Shown piece after piece: positions 1 through 6,097 of a stretch of DNA of 8,723 nucleotides. A program made the position numbers and the translations under genes. The stretch comes from an uncultured Clostridia bacterium. GTDB lineage: Bacteria; Bacillota; Clostridia; Oscillospirales; Ruminococcaceae. Location: the NCBI GenBank assembly GCA_947177695.1, contig CAMWVO010000054.1, positions 1 through 8,723 on the forward strand. Direction: 5' to 3'. Position 1 is the stretch's first letter. Every line of letters begins with the position of its first letter. The notes beneath the pieces were generated by a model that was not told the DNA's origin, made no database searches, and saw only the letters and a program-made list of their open reading frames with translations.

Positions 1-19
1 GCAATTCACTTGTATAGTG

Positions 20-70
20 CGCCGTCTGCTGTTCTCTCGCCAAAGGTCACAGCAGGCAGGCGTTTTCTTT
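20..70 (+). terminator. Possible rho-independent terminator at the left edge
   Basis: CTGCTGT (26-32) pairs with ACAGCAG (49-55), and an outer CGCC (20-23) can pair with GGCG (59-62). The hairpin is followed on the plus strand by TTTTCTTTGTTTTT. It would end rightward transcription arriving from the unseen part of the element, facing the leftward excision operon. The internal bulge and large loop make this only moderate. Confidence 0.4.
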
Positions 71-93
71 GTTTTTGCAAAGTATGTTAAACA

Positions 94-360
94 TTATTTA
101 CCCTCAATCTTAAATTTAAAATTATTCACTTCACGTTCCAGTCCCAAAATTAAATATTCAAGACGTGTAATTTCCATAAGCTTCCGTATGCGTTCATCGG
201 GAATAACTTCCGTAGAATCCCATTCAAACAAAGATTTTTTGATTATCCCCAATACAAATTTCTGTTTGTGTTCAGGGAACGTTTTATATTCCGATATAAA
301 ATTCTTCAATGCGTTAGCGTTTTGATCGCTGACTCTAAAAGATACTGTTACATTTTTCAT
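94..360 (-). CDS. Small protein of unknown function, third gene of excision operon
   Basis: An 88-aa protein that I do not recognise. It begins MKNVTVSFRVSD, a beta-strand-like opening that vaguely recalls ribbon-helix-helix regulators, followed by charged helical sequence; the C-terminal 30 residues (ITRLEYLILGLEREV) could form a helix or short coiled coil. An upstream ATG at 376-378 overlaps the stop of the preceding gene and would add six residues. I prefer the ATG at 358-360 because the ribosome site AAAGGAAG lies between the two ATGs at the right distance for the inner one. It is translationally linked to the excisionase-like gene and probably co-transcribed from the promoter near 956-984. 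Possible roles are an accessory regulator or mobilisation-control protein of the element; nothing in the sequence decides this. Confidence 0.7.
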   Translation of the reverse strand: MKNVTVSFRVSDQNANALKNFISEYKTFPEHKQKFVLGIIKKSLFEWDSTEVIPDERIRKLMEITRLEYLILGLEREVNNFKFKIEGK

Positions 361-374
361 AAAATCACTTCCTT

Positions 375-665
375 TCATAGTTTTACGGGAATAGGGTATA
401 TCCCCGAATGTTCCGCGGGTTCGTCCCGGTCATTGGGTGCGGGAAGCTTGTTTGAGTTGAGATAGTCGGCGAACTTGTCCACATTCACCAGATACCGCCG
501 TCCCGCGCTGATCGCAACAACCTCGCCGCTAAGTACTTTTTGCCGTACCAAATGTTCGGGAAGTCCGAACAGTTTAGCGGTGTTTTTTATGGTTTCCATA
601 CGTGGAACGGTTCTACTGACCGTTATTTCTGGTTTGCAGTCGACTGCAAAAGCTGTGTTGTTCAT
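375..665 (-). CDS. Excisionase-family (HTH_17) DNA-binding protein
   Basis: A 96-aa protein with a winged-helix/MerR-like excisionase domain at about residues 24-70: METIKNTAKLFGLPEHLVRQ followed by SGEVVAISAGRRYLVNVDKFADYLN. This pattern (helix-turn-helix, then the basic wing GRRYLVN) is the familiar one in excisionase-family proteins of Firmicutes integrative elements. Such proteins bend attachment-site DNA and tip the integrase towards excision. The start at 665 is backed by GGAGGT eight bases upstream; the internal Met23 has no ribosome site. The ATG overlaps the TGA of the 68-aa HTH gene, so the two are translationally coupled. The tail after residue 72 is Pro- and acidic-rich and probably disordered. 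Family assignment is from the visible pattern; function with the nearby integrase is inferred from context. Confidence 0.82.
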   Translation of the reverse strand: MNNTAFAVDCKPEITVSRTVPRMETIKNTAKLFGLPEHLVRQKVLSGEVVAISAGRRYLVNVDKFADYLNSNKLPAPNDRDEPAEHSGIYPIPVKL

Positions 666-868
666 GTTGCTGTACCTCCATTCTGTTCTGCTTCAAGGCG
701 GCTAATCACCTTTTTTACCTGCTCTTTTTCTGTTTCGGGCATTTCGACCCGCATTCGACGGTTAAATGTCGGCTCTGATACTCCTATTGTAGCCGCAATC
801 TGCCAAAGGTATATTCCCGATTTCTTTGCGCATTCCCGAACGTCTAAATTTGCCTTTGTTCTTGTCAT
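662..868 (-). CDS. Small HTH DNA-binding protein, first gene of excision operon
   Basis: A 68-aa protein with a probable helix-turn-helix at about residues 20-40 (YLWQIAATIGVSEPTFNRRM), followed by an acidic helix that includes ETEKEQVKKVISRLEAEQ. Short proteins of this type, reading 'VYLWQIAEALGISEPTFSRKLR' or similar, are frequent beside the integrase and excisionase genes of Clostridia mobile elements. They are presumed Cro-like or accessory regulators, but I know of no established function. The ATG at 866-868 has AGGAGGT seven bases upstream, a strong site. It is the first gene behind the leftward promoter at 956-984, with a leader of about 80 bases. Its stop overlaps the start of the excisionase-like gene. 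Confidence 0.75.
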   Translation of the reverse strand: MTRTKANLDVRECAKKSGIYLWQIAATIGVSEPTFNRRMRVEMPETEKEQVKKVISRLEAEQNGGTAT

Positions 869-955
869 AAATATAACCTCCTAAAAAATTTTTTAAATCT
901 CTTGCATTCACACTTTATAATGTGTTATTATAGTAATGATGATTTGTTACATTTA

Positions 956-984
956 ATTATAAAGCACCAATTTGAATTTGTCAA
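956..984 (-). promoter_or_regulatory. Sigma-A promoter of the leftward excision operon
   Basis: Read on the minus strand: TTGACA (984-979), a 17-base spacer, TATAAT (961-956), a perfect consensus. Transcription should start near 949, inside the left arm of the 12-bp inverted repeat, so a bound repressor would block it. Confidence 0.85.
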
Positions 985-1006
985 GCAATTTGGAACAATT
1001 TATAAA
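978..1006 (+). promoter_or_regulatory. Sigma-A promoter of the repressor-integrase operon
   Basis: TTGTCA (978-983), a 17-base spacer, TATAAA (1001-1006). The -35 box shares five bases with that of the opposing promoter, so the two RNA polymerases should exclude each other. The start site falls near 1013, inside the right arm of the inverted repeat, which suggests autoregulation. Confidence 0.75.
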
Positions 1007-1014
1007 AATGTAAC

Positions 1015-1038
1015 AAAATGTGCTTTTTGGCACATTTT
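1015..1038. promoter_or_regulatory. Palindrome in the repressor 5' leader
   Basis: AAAATGTGC (1015-1023), six-base loop, GCACATTTT (1030-1038): a perfect 9-bp inverted repeat just past the repressor start site and 34 bases before its ATG. It could be a further operator with spaced half-sites sharing the AATGT word, or an RNA hairpin in the leader. It lacks a following T run, so it is not a typical terminator. Confidence 0.55.
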
Positions 1039-1072
1039 AAATATTTTAAATTAAGAAGGAAAGAAAATAATT

Positions 1073-1807
1073 ATGAATGATACGCAATTAAAGCTTTTTG
1101 CAGAAAGATTGAATAAACTACGCCAAAAAAGGCAATTAACACAACAACAGTTAGGAGACGTCCTGCAAATTCCTCGTGTCTCTATCGCAAGATATGAAAC
1201 AGCGGAAAGAACCCCAACTGTTGATCATTTAGTACAATTTGCACAATTTTTTAAAGTTCCTACTGATTATTTGCTTGGTCTATCTTCTGTTGAAAGTTAT
1301 GATACAGAATTGCAAGCTGTATGTAATTATACTGGTCTTAGTGCAGAAGCCATTATAACATTAAACGTTGAACTAAGCCATACTAAATTGGGGTATATAA
1401 CGCTACCACTCGAAGGTAGGGAAATACCAATTAATATTACATTAGAAATGGCTGAATTAGCTAATCAATTTATTACTGGTGATTACTTTATAGCACTTTT
1501 GCAAACTGTTATTTATTTAAAAAAAAATAGTGTAGAATGGGTAGAAGAATGCAAAAAAGGCGTTAGGAGTAATGGTGGAAATTTTTGTGGTAATGAAAAG
1601 ACAAGAATACTTTCAAAAGAATGTGATTTTGCCATTCTTGATTGCAACCAGACCATTGAGAATTTTGTGAGAAAATATGATAATAGATATAATAAACCAG
1701 AATTTGAACAAAAAACAGAGCACAAGGCTATCAATTATATAAAGAACGAAATTCTTGCAGAAATGAAGGCGGAACAGAATGGCGAACATAACCCCCCGAA
1801 AGAATAA
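1073..1807 (+). CDS. XRE-family repressor of the mobile element
   Basis: A 244-aa protein with an N-terminal XRE/Cro-cI helix-turn-helix domain (about residues 7-70; LTQQQLGDVLQIPRVSIARYE at 22-42, ending KVPTDYLLGL). The following LQAVCNYTGLSAEAI stretch is common in repressors of Firmicutes integrative elements; the C-terminal part (residues 110-244) I cannot assign. No S24/LexA-type Ser-Lys peptidase domain is visible, so RecA-stimulated self-cleavage is not expected. The ATG at 1073 follows AGAAGGA. Coding sequence and leader are markedly A+T-rich compared with the integrase and host genes, a sign of separate ancestry. It overlaps the integrase gene by 29 bases. Inferred role: binding the 943-1038 operator region, repressing the excision operon and its own promoter. 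Confidence 0.85.
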   Translation: MNDTQLKLFAERLNKLRQKRQLTQQQLGDVLQIPRVSIARYETAERTPTVDHLVQFAQFFKVPTDYLLGLSSVESYDTELQAVCNYTGLSAEAIITLNVELSHTKLGYITLPLEGREIPINITLEMAELANQFITGDYFIALLQTVIYLKKNSVEWVEECKKGVRSNGGNFCGNEKTRILSKECDFAILDCNQTIENFVRKYDNRYNKPEFEQKTEHKAINYIKNEILAEMKAEQNGEHNPPKE

Positions 1808-3005
1808 AGACGGCGTTATAACCTCCTACACAATACGGGTATATCACGGCTACGACGGAGCGGGTAAACGCCTAAAACCTTATACAATGAGTTACAAACC
1901 TGCTCCCAATATGACCGCAAGGCAAATTGAAAAGGAGCTGAACCGTCAGGCAGTGCAGTTTGAGGAACAATGCAAAAACGGCATGACGGGAACGGCGGGA
2001 AACCTAAGACTAAGCGATTTTGCGGGACAATATCTTGACGCAATGAGCGGCAAGCTTAGTCCCGTTGTTTATAACAGCTATAAGAAGATAATTGAAAATA
2101 CCGTTCTTCCTGCACTCGGACACCATAAAATAGCAGAGATACACCCGGTACACGTTCAGGAGTTTGTAAAAATCCTTTCGGCTGCACCAATGCGCAAGCG
2201 TGACGGTTCTCTGTATGAGGACGGGCGCACGGTTTCAACGTCCACAGTAAAGCGTAAGCTTGCGGTACTTCAATCTATGCTGACTTTTGCGGTCAAGCTG
2301 GGATATATCCCGTCAAATCCCGCAGACACACGCCGTTTGACGCTCCCAAAGCAGATACAGCCAGAAATACAGATTTTTACAAAGCAGGAAGCGGCGCAAA
2401 TTCTGAATTGTTTGCAGAATGAGCCGTTGCAGTTTCAAGCACTTGTTCAGCTTGCGATCTTCACGGGAGCGCGTCAGGGCGAACTGGTAGGTTTGAAATT
2501 TTCCGATGTGGATTTCTTTAACAACAAGCTGACTATAAGCCGTTCGGCGTATAAGCTCAAAGGAGAGCAGGTCAGAACCAAAGCCCCGAAAAGCAATAAG
2601 GTAAGAACGGTGGCGCTTAATTCCTCATGCGTCGGACTTCTGAAAGATCTGATGAAACAGCACACGGAGGAGGCAAAACGACTCGGCAGTCAGTGGCGCG
2701 GCGAAAATTGGGTGTTTACACAGTGGAACGGAGAAATAATGCACCCTCAAACACCGTCAAGGCAATTTGACAAGTTTTTGAAACGAAACAACATAGAACA
2801 CAGGAAGTTCCACAGCTTACGGCATACGTCGGCAACCTTGCTGCTGTACAACGGTACGGACTTGAAAACCGTCCAGGAGCGATTGGGACACGCTGATTTT
2901 ACTACCACTAACAAATATTTACACCTTGTTGAGCAAGCCGACGTTGAAGCGGTCAACTCTCTTGAAACGCTGCTGACGGTTTCCAGTAATGCAAAAAGCG
3001 GATAA
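1779..3005 (+). CDS. int: Tyrosine-family site-specific integrase
   Basis: A 408-aa phage/ICE-type tyrosine recombinase of normal length. Order: N-terminal arm-binding-like region (1-65, ITSYTIRVYHGYDGAGKR), SAM-like core-binding domain (about 75-180), catalytic domain (about 195-395). Catalytic residues seen: R232 (TGARQGEL), a beta-hairpin Lys near 268-274, H345 and R348 (HSLRHT), H371 (LGHAD) and nucleophile Y380 (NKYLH). It should recombine attP with the host attB and, with the excisionase, reverse this. The ATG at 1779 has AAGGCGG upstream within the repressor gene, which it overlaps in another frame, so both are probably translated from one mRNA. It ends in a terminator hairpin that starts inside its last codons and lies 138 bases from a tRNA gene, its likely target. 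Confidence 0.95.
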   Translation: MANITPRKNKDGVITSYTIRVYHGYDGAGKRLKPYTMSYKPAPNMTARQIEKELNRQAVQFEEQCKNGMTGTAGNLRLSDFAGQYLDAMSGKLSPVVYNSYKKIIENTVLPALGHHKIAEIHPVHVQEFVKILSAAPMRKRDGSLYEDGRTVSTSTVKRKLAVLQSMLTFAVKLGYIPSNPADTRRLTLPKQIQPEIQIFTKQEAAQILNCLQNEPLQFQALVQLAIFTGARQGELVGLKFSDVDFFNNKLTISRSAYKLKGEQVRTKAPKSNKVRTVALNSSCVGLLKDLMKQHTEEAKRLGSQWRGENWVFTQWNGEIMHPQTPSRQFDKFLKRNNIEHRKFHSLRHTSATLLLYNGTDLKTVQERLGHADFTTTNKYLHLVEQADVEAVNSLETLLTVSSNAKSG

Positions 3006-3035
3006 CCTCTATTCTGGAGATTATCCGCTTATTTT
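2998..3035 (+). terminator. Terminator of repressor-integrase operon
   Basis: GCGGATAA (2998-3005) pairs perfectly with TTATCCGC (3021-3028), followed by TTATTTTTATT. The left arm contains the last codon bases and TAA stop of the integrase, so coding end and terminator are fused. Confidence 0.85.
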
Positions 3036-3055
3036 TATTATAATTTGGGGTAATG

Positions 3056-3075
3056 GCGCACAAACAGCGCACAAA
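3056..3075 (+). repeat. Direct repeat GCGCACAAA x2, possible integrase arm sites
   Basis: GCGCACAAA occurs at 3056-3064 and 3067-3075, start to start 11 bases, about one helical turn. Short direct repeats between an integrase gene and its attachment core are typical arm-type binding sites. Assignment is from position only. Confidence 0.5.
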
Positions 3076-3085
3076 GCCGTTATCG

Positions 3086-3128
3086 CAAAAATAAAACAGC
3101 CATTGACAATATACTGCAAATGGCTGTT
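3086..3128 (-). terminator. Terminator downstream of tRNA-Thr
   Basis: On the minus strand AACAGCCATT (3128-3119), 14-base loop, AATGGCTGTT (3104-3095), then TTATTTTTGC. It lies 16 bases past the tRNA 3' end in the direction of tRNA transcription. If the attachment core is inside the tRNA, this terminator came with the element. Confidence 0.75.
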
Positions 3129-3129
3129 C

Positions 3130-3193
3130 TGCGTGTTTTACAATGGAGCTGGAAACGTGACTTGAACACGCGACCTGCGCATTACGAATGCGC
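3130..3193. other. Presumed attachment site at 3' end of tRNA-Thr
   Basis: Inferred, not directly seen. The element's integrase lies immediately beyond the 3' end of the tRNA, the usual layout when a tyrosine recombinase uses a tRNA 3' half as attB. The core would be a repeat of part of 3144-3193. No second copy exists between 1 and 3000, so the other junction lies outside the window and the exact core cannot be fixed here. Confidence 0.5.
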
Positions 3194-3219
3194 TGCTCTA
3201 CCGACTGAGCTATTCCAGC
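3144..3219 (-). tRNA. tRNA-Thr (anticodon CGT)
   Basis: A complete 76-base cloverleaf on the minus strand: acceptor GCTGGAA / TTCCAGC with discriminator T and encoded CCA (3146-3144), D arm with GCTCAGTCGGTAGAGC, anticodon arm GCGCA-TTCGTAA-TGCGC with anticodon CGT at 3186-3184 reading ACG (Thr), and T arm with TTCAAGT. It has its own promoter and terminator. It is intact, so integration has restored its 3' end. Confidence 0.96.
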
Positions 3220-3235
3220 AAATGAACACTTTTAT

Positions 3236-3264
3236 ATTATATATGCAAAAAATAAAAAAGTCAA
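3236..3264 (-). promoter_or_regulatory. Promoter of tRNA-Thr
   Basis: Minus strand TTGACT (3264-3259), 17-base spacer, TATAAT (3241-3236), ending 16 bases before the tRNA 5' end. Confidence 0.8.
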
Positions 3265-3283
3265 GATAAAATTGAAAATTTGT

Positions 3284-3312
3284 TTGAAATTTATAAAATT
3301 GTATGTTATAAT
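3284..3312 (+). promoter_or_regulatory. Promoter of the SipW-like membrane protein gene
   Basis: TTGAAA (3284-3289), 17-base spacer, TATAAT (3307-3312). It lies in an A+T-rich gap back-to-back with the tRNA promoter and 47 bases before the ATG. Confidence 0.8.
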
Positions 3313-3359
3313 ATATTTAACGTGTTGATTTTTGTAATTTTTTGTTTAGGAGGTTCGCT

Positions 3360-4628
3360 ATGTCCCGTTCCAAAAGCGCCAAAAAAAGTGTGTCGGCTGC
3401 TTCGGTCGTTGAAATAATTTTTATCGTGATCCTTATACTCGCTATGGCAGTCATGCTTGGTTTCAATTTTCTGTTCAAGAAGGGCGGCGCTAACGCGTCG
3501 ATCTTCGGGTACAGCTTCTACAACACAAAGGCGGTAAATATGCTTCCCGATTTTCCCAAAAATACGGTGGTTATCGCCAAGGCTTCCGAGAAGAAGAGTA
3601 TTAAGGAAAATTCTGTCATACTCTGTGAGATCGGCGAGCATACCACTCTTATAAGAGTAGTCCAGATCATGGAGGAAGAGGGCGGCACTTTCTATGTGGT
3701 CAAATTCGACACCTCGCCGTCCAACGAGACCTTCCGCGTCGAGGAGGACGCCGTTATTGCAAAAGCCATGTGGCAGATAAACGGTATGGGTTCTTTCCTT
3801 GACTTTGCAACGTCGGCGGTGGGAATTATAATCGCCATCGTTATCCCGCTCATCTTCATAATCGCCATTCAGGTGGCAAGGATCCTCGGCATAAAGCGTC
3901 TTGAGGAAGAAGCCGCCGCACTGGGAGACATCGACGAATTTATGCAGTCGCGGGACGAGGAGTCTCCCGCTCCCGTTACCTTTACAGAGCCGAAGTTTAT
4001 CGAGGACGTTACGGGAAAGCTCCCGCAGGTGGGACGCGAACGCCGCGAGCCGGAACCCAGACCCGAAAAAGTGCTTACCTTCGATAACCGCGGACGCGCG
4101 GAATACTCCGAACGCCGCGCCGAGGAAAAGAAAGAAACGCCGCTGTTTACATACGACCGTCTTACGGGCAGGAACGAGCCTGCGCCCAGAGAAACGGTAC
4201 GCGCGGGAACGGCTCCGTCCGATTCGCGGGACGAGCTTTATATGAACCGTCCCACAAGGATCGAGGTCGAAACCAAAAAGGCGGACGAGTTTTTTGAAAA
4301 GTACGGACGCAAAGACAAAAGCGAGCCTGTGGTGTTTACGCCGCATCTGAGCAATATAATCCCCGACAGCATTGCCGCCGTTCAGGAGGAGGCTGCCGCG
4401 GTCAAGAAACCGGTCGCTGAGGAAAACGTTAAGCCATACTTTGAAAAGAGCGCGCCTCCCGCTGCCGACGAAAAGGTCTATATGCCCGATGAGGAGAAGC
4501 CCGCAATACCCGAAAACGCCGTGCTTCCCAAGGAGACCATAGCGCCTCCCAAGAAGCAGAAAAGCAACAAGGCTCTTGCGGAGCTTATGAGCATCATCGA
4601 CGCTGAGGAAAACAAGCTGAAAAAATGA
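3360..4628 (+). CDS. S26B/SipW-like membrane protein, apparently inactive signal peptidase
   Basis: A 422-aa protein. TM helix at about 15-38, an extracytoplasmic domain (40-145), second TM at about 152-176, then a hydrophilic tail of ~245 residues rich in Glu, Arg, Lys and Pro. Residues 46-150 follow the SipW/archaeal-type signal peptidase order (PSIFG..., SGSMEP, GDIV, THRVV, KGDAN, exit near GxxLDF), but the catalytic motif reads KAVNMLP, with Asn60 where the nucleophile Ser belongs, and the HRVV motif reads IRVV, with Ile98 where the His belongs. Asp117 remains. So it should not cleave substrates as SipW does; it may bind or present them. ATG 3360 follows AGGAGG; the upstream TTG (3342) precedes that site and is rejected. 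The tail ends in a predicted helix (NKALAELMSIIDAEENKLKK). Single-gene unit with its own promoter and terminator. Alternative: an unrelated beta-domain membrane protein. Confidence 0.75.
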   Translation: MSRSKSAKKSVSAASVVEIIFIVILILAMAVMLGFNFLFKKGGANASIFGYSFYNTKAVNMLPDFPKNTVVIAKASEKKSIKENSVILCEIGEHTTLIRVVQIMEEEGGTFYVVKFDTSPSNETFRVEEDAVIAKAMWQINGMGSFLDFATSAVGIIIAIVIPLIFIIAIQVARILGIKRLEEEAAALGDIDEFMQSRDEESPAPVTFTEPKFIEDVTGKLPQVGRERREPEPRPEKVLTFDNRGRAEYSERRAEEKKETPLFTYDRLTGRNEPAPRETVRAGTAPSDSRDELYMNRPTRIEVETKKADEFFEKYGRKDKSEPVVFTPHLSNIIPDSIAAVQEEAAAVKKPVAEENVKPYFEKSAPPAADEKVYMPDEEKPAIPENAVLPKETIAPPKKQKSNKALAELMSIIDAEENKLKK

Positions 4629-4644
4629 TCGGATAAAACAATGG

Positions 4645-4680
4645 CCCCCGTTTCCGAACCGATCGGAGACGGGGGTTTCT
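4645..4680. terminator. Shared bidirectional terminator
   Basis: CCCCCGT (4645-4651) pairs with ACGGGGG (4669-4675) and, after one wobble pair, TCCGA with TCGGA, giving a 13-bp stem with a 5-base loop. TTTCT follows on the plus strand; ATTGTTTTAT follows on the minus strand. It sits between two converging genes and probably serves both. Confidence 0.85.
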
Positions 4681-4700
4681 GCGCTTAGATTTATGTGACG

Positions 4701-6014
4701 TCAGCTGTTGGGATAGCGGTACTGCTTTACGGTAAAGCTGTTTCCGCCGTTTACTTCAATGACAAAATCGCCGCCGTCAACGTAGCCGTCAAGCACATGG
4801 CTGCTGTTGAATTTCTCCTGTTTTGTGCGATAGGTTATCGTATTGCCGTCGACATACCAGCCTGTGATGGTAAGCTTGCCAAGCTCGTCGTTCATTCCGC
4901 CGTCGCCGAGAATGGTGTACAGCTCTCCGCCGATATCGCGGTACTGCTGGGGAGCTTTCAGGAACATATCGTTCACAAGCTTCTCGTCGAAATATCTGAG
5001 CGTGTAGCTTCTCAGCTCGGTGAGGGTGGAAAATCTGGGGTCTTCAACCTTAAAGAAATATTTGCTGTCGCCGTTGTCTGCGGCGGCAACCTCCACGTAG
5101 TCCTCGTAGCTTACATTAAGACTGGAGACGGTGAAGTACTGATAAATATTTCCCGCGACCGCGTGCGCGGCGTAACCGAAATAAAGTGGGTTGTCGTTAA
5201 AATCCGTCCATGTTTCGCGTGCGCGTCGCATTGTCATGTCGTTGGGATTGAGGGTGTAGGTTATGATCTCTGTTTCGAGACTGCCGTCCTCGTTCACCGT
5301 AACGACGGGTTCGGGCATAAATTTGAGATCCTCGGTGCGGTACAGATCGCTTTCGGGGATATAGCCCATGCGGTCAAGAACGTTCTTGGCATCATCCGCA
5401 GCGCTTCTGCCCATGATCTTTCCTGCGGGAACATCCGCGCTTTGGTCGGGAACTGCTTCGGTGTTGTAGACCTCAACCTCCACAAGGCGGTCGTTCAGTA
5501 TTGAGTACAGCCTGCTGACGCTGTAGGGCAGGGACTCGTCGCTGGAATCAATAAGATAGAAATTTATTTTAAGCAGATCGGGGACAGCGGCTTCTTCAGA
5601 GCTGCTTTTTAAGACGGTGCAGACCTGGTTTGCGTACTGCTGTGAAGCGGGCAGATTGACTATATAGTTATCGGGAGGCGTAACGCTGGACTTTGAAAAG
5701 CTGAACTGATTGTCCTCCACGGTAAGGTCAAGACCGGTACCTTTTTCGTCGGGAGTTACGGTGATCATATAGTTGCTTCCGTATACCGAAAAGTCGTAGG
5801 TGTAGTGGGAAAACGGCTCGTCGTCTGGTATCTCGTATCCGTTTGCAAGGGTCGGAGCGTTTCTTACAAGCGGTTCGGAGGTTTCCGTCTGTGCAGTCTC
5901 CTCTTTTATTTCGGTTATGCGCGCGGCATTGCCGTCCAGTATCCCGCAGGAAGAAAAGGTCAGCACAGCGGGTACAGCAAGCGCCAAGACCGCTGCCCGT
6001 AATTTGTTCCTCAC
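4701..6014 (-). CDS. Secreted lipoprotein with possible IseA-like C-terminal domain
   Basis: A 437-aa protein with a lipoprotein signal peptide: basic MRNKLR, hydrophobic 7-20, lipobox TFSSC with Cys23 as the lipidated residue. Residues 25-65 are a Thr/Glu-rich linker. The middle (70-300) is beta-rich and unrecognised. Residues ~317-436 (SKYFFKVEDPRFSTLTELRSYT, RYFDEKLVNDMF, GGELYTILGD, then beta strands to WYVDGNTITYRT) resemble the IseA/YoeB DL-endopeptidase-inhibitor domain of Firmicutes, which restrains cell-wall hydrolases; this is from recalled pattern and tentative. The start is GTG at 6014: AAGGAG lies 12 bases upstream, rather far, and there is no in-frame ATG nearby. Transcribed alone from the promoter at 6098-6126. 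Its lipobox LTFSSC matches that of the TPR lipoprotein nearby. Confidence 0.85.
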   Translation of the reverse strand: MRNKLRAAVLALAVPAVLTFSSCGILDGNAARITEIKEETAQTETSEPLVRNAPTLANGYEIPDDEPFSHYTYDFSVYGSNYMITVTPDEKGTGLDLTVEDNQFSFSKSSVTPPDNYIVNLPASQQYANQVCTVLKSSSEEAAVPDLLKINFYLIDSSDESLPYSVSRLYSILNDRLVEVEVYNTEAVPDQSADVPAGKIMGRSAADDAKNVLDRMGYIPESDLYRTEDLKFMPEPVVTVNEDGSLETEIITYTLNPNDMTMRRARETWTDFNDNPLYFGYAAHAVAGNIYQYFTVSSLNVSYEDYVEVAAADNGDSKYFFKVEDPRFSTLTELRSYTLRYFDEKLVNDMFLKAPQQYRDIGGELYTILGDGGMNDELGKLTITGWYVDGNTITYRTKQEKFNSSHVLDGYVDGGDFVIEVNGGNSFTVKQYRYPNS

Positions 6015-6097
6015 TATATTATCACACTCCTTTCGGACAGGTTTGATTATCCTGATACGGGATAAATTCCCGCAGTTATCTTTTTATACCTGTAATT

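Larger units (their letters stand above)
943..1017. promoter_or_regulatory. Symmetric operator: 12-bp inverted repeat
   Basis: TTTGTTACATTT (943-954) and its exact reverse complement AAATGTAACAAA (1006-1017) lie symmetrically about position 980, where the two -35 boxes overlap. Each arm covers the predicted start site of one promoter. Related AATGT-type words recur at 919-925, 1017-1021 and (inverted) 1032-1036. The likely ligand is the adjacent XRE repressor; this is inferred from position and symmetry. Confidence 0.7.

Noticed and set aside
17..325. 102-codon plus-strand frame across the left edge
   Set aside because: It overlaps the 88-aa minus gene, which has a good ribosome site and operon linkage. 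Its start lies next to the stem of the hairpin at 20-62.
1..3143. Second copy of the tRNA-Thr 3' end marking the other element junction
   Set aside because: I looked for TGGAGCTGGAAACGTGAC and shorter parts of it; none is found left of the tRNA, so the far junction is outside the window.
3306..4346. 346-codon open frame antisense to the SipW-like gene
   Set aside because: It has no ribosome site, runs through the opposing promoter and start region, and is Arg/His-rich nonsense. The plus-strand gene has promoter, ribosome site, TM segments and terminator.
4695..5504. 269-codon plus-strand frame opposite the lipoprotein gene
   Set aside because: A shadow of the lipoprotein coding sequence; it has no ribosome site or recognisable domain and begins at the shared terminator.
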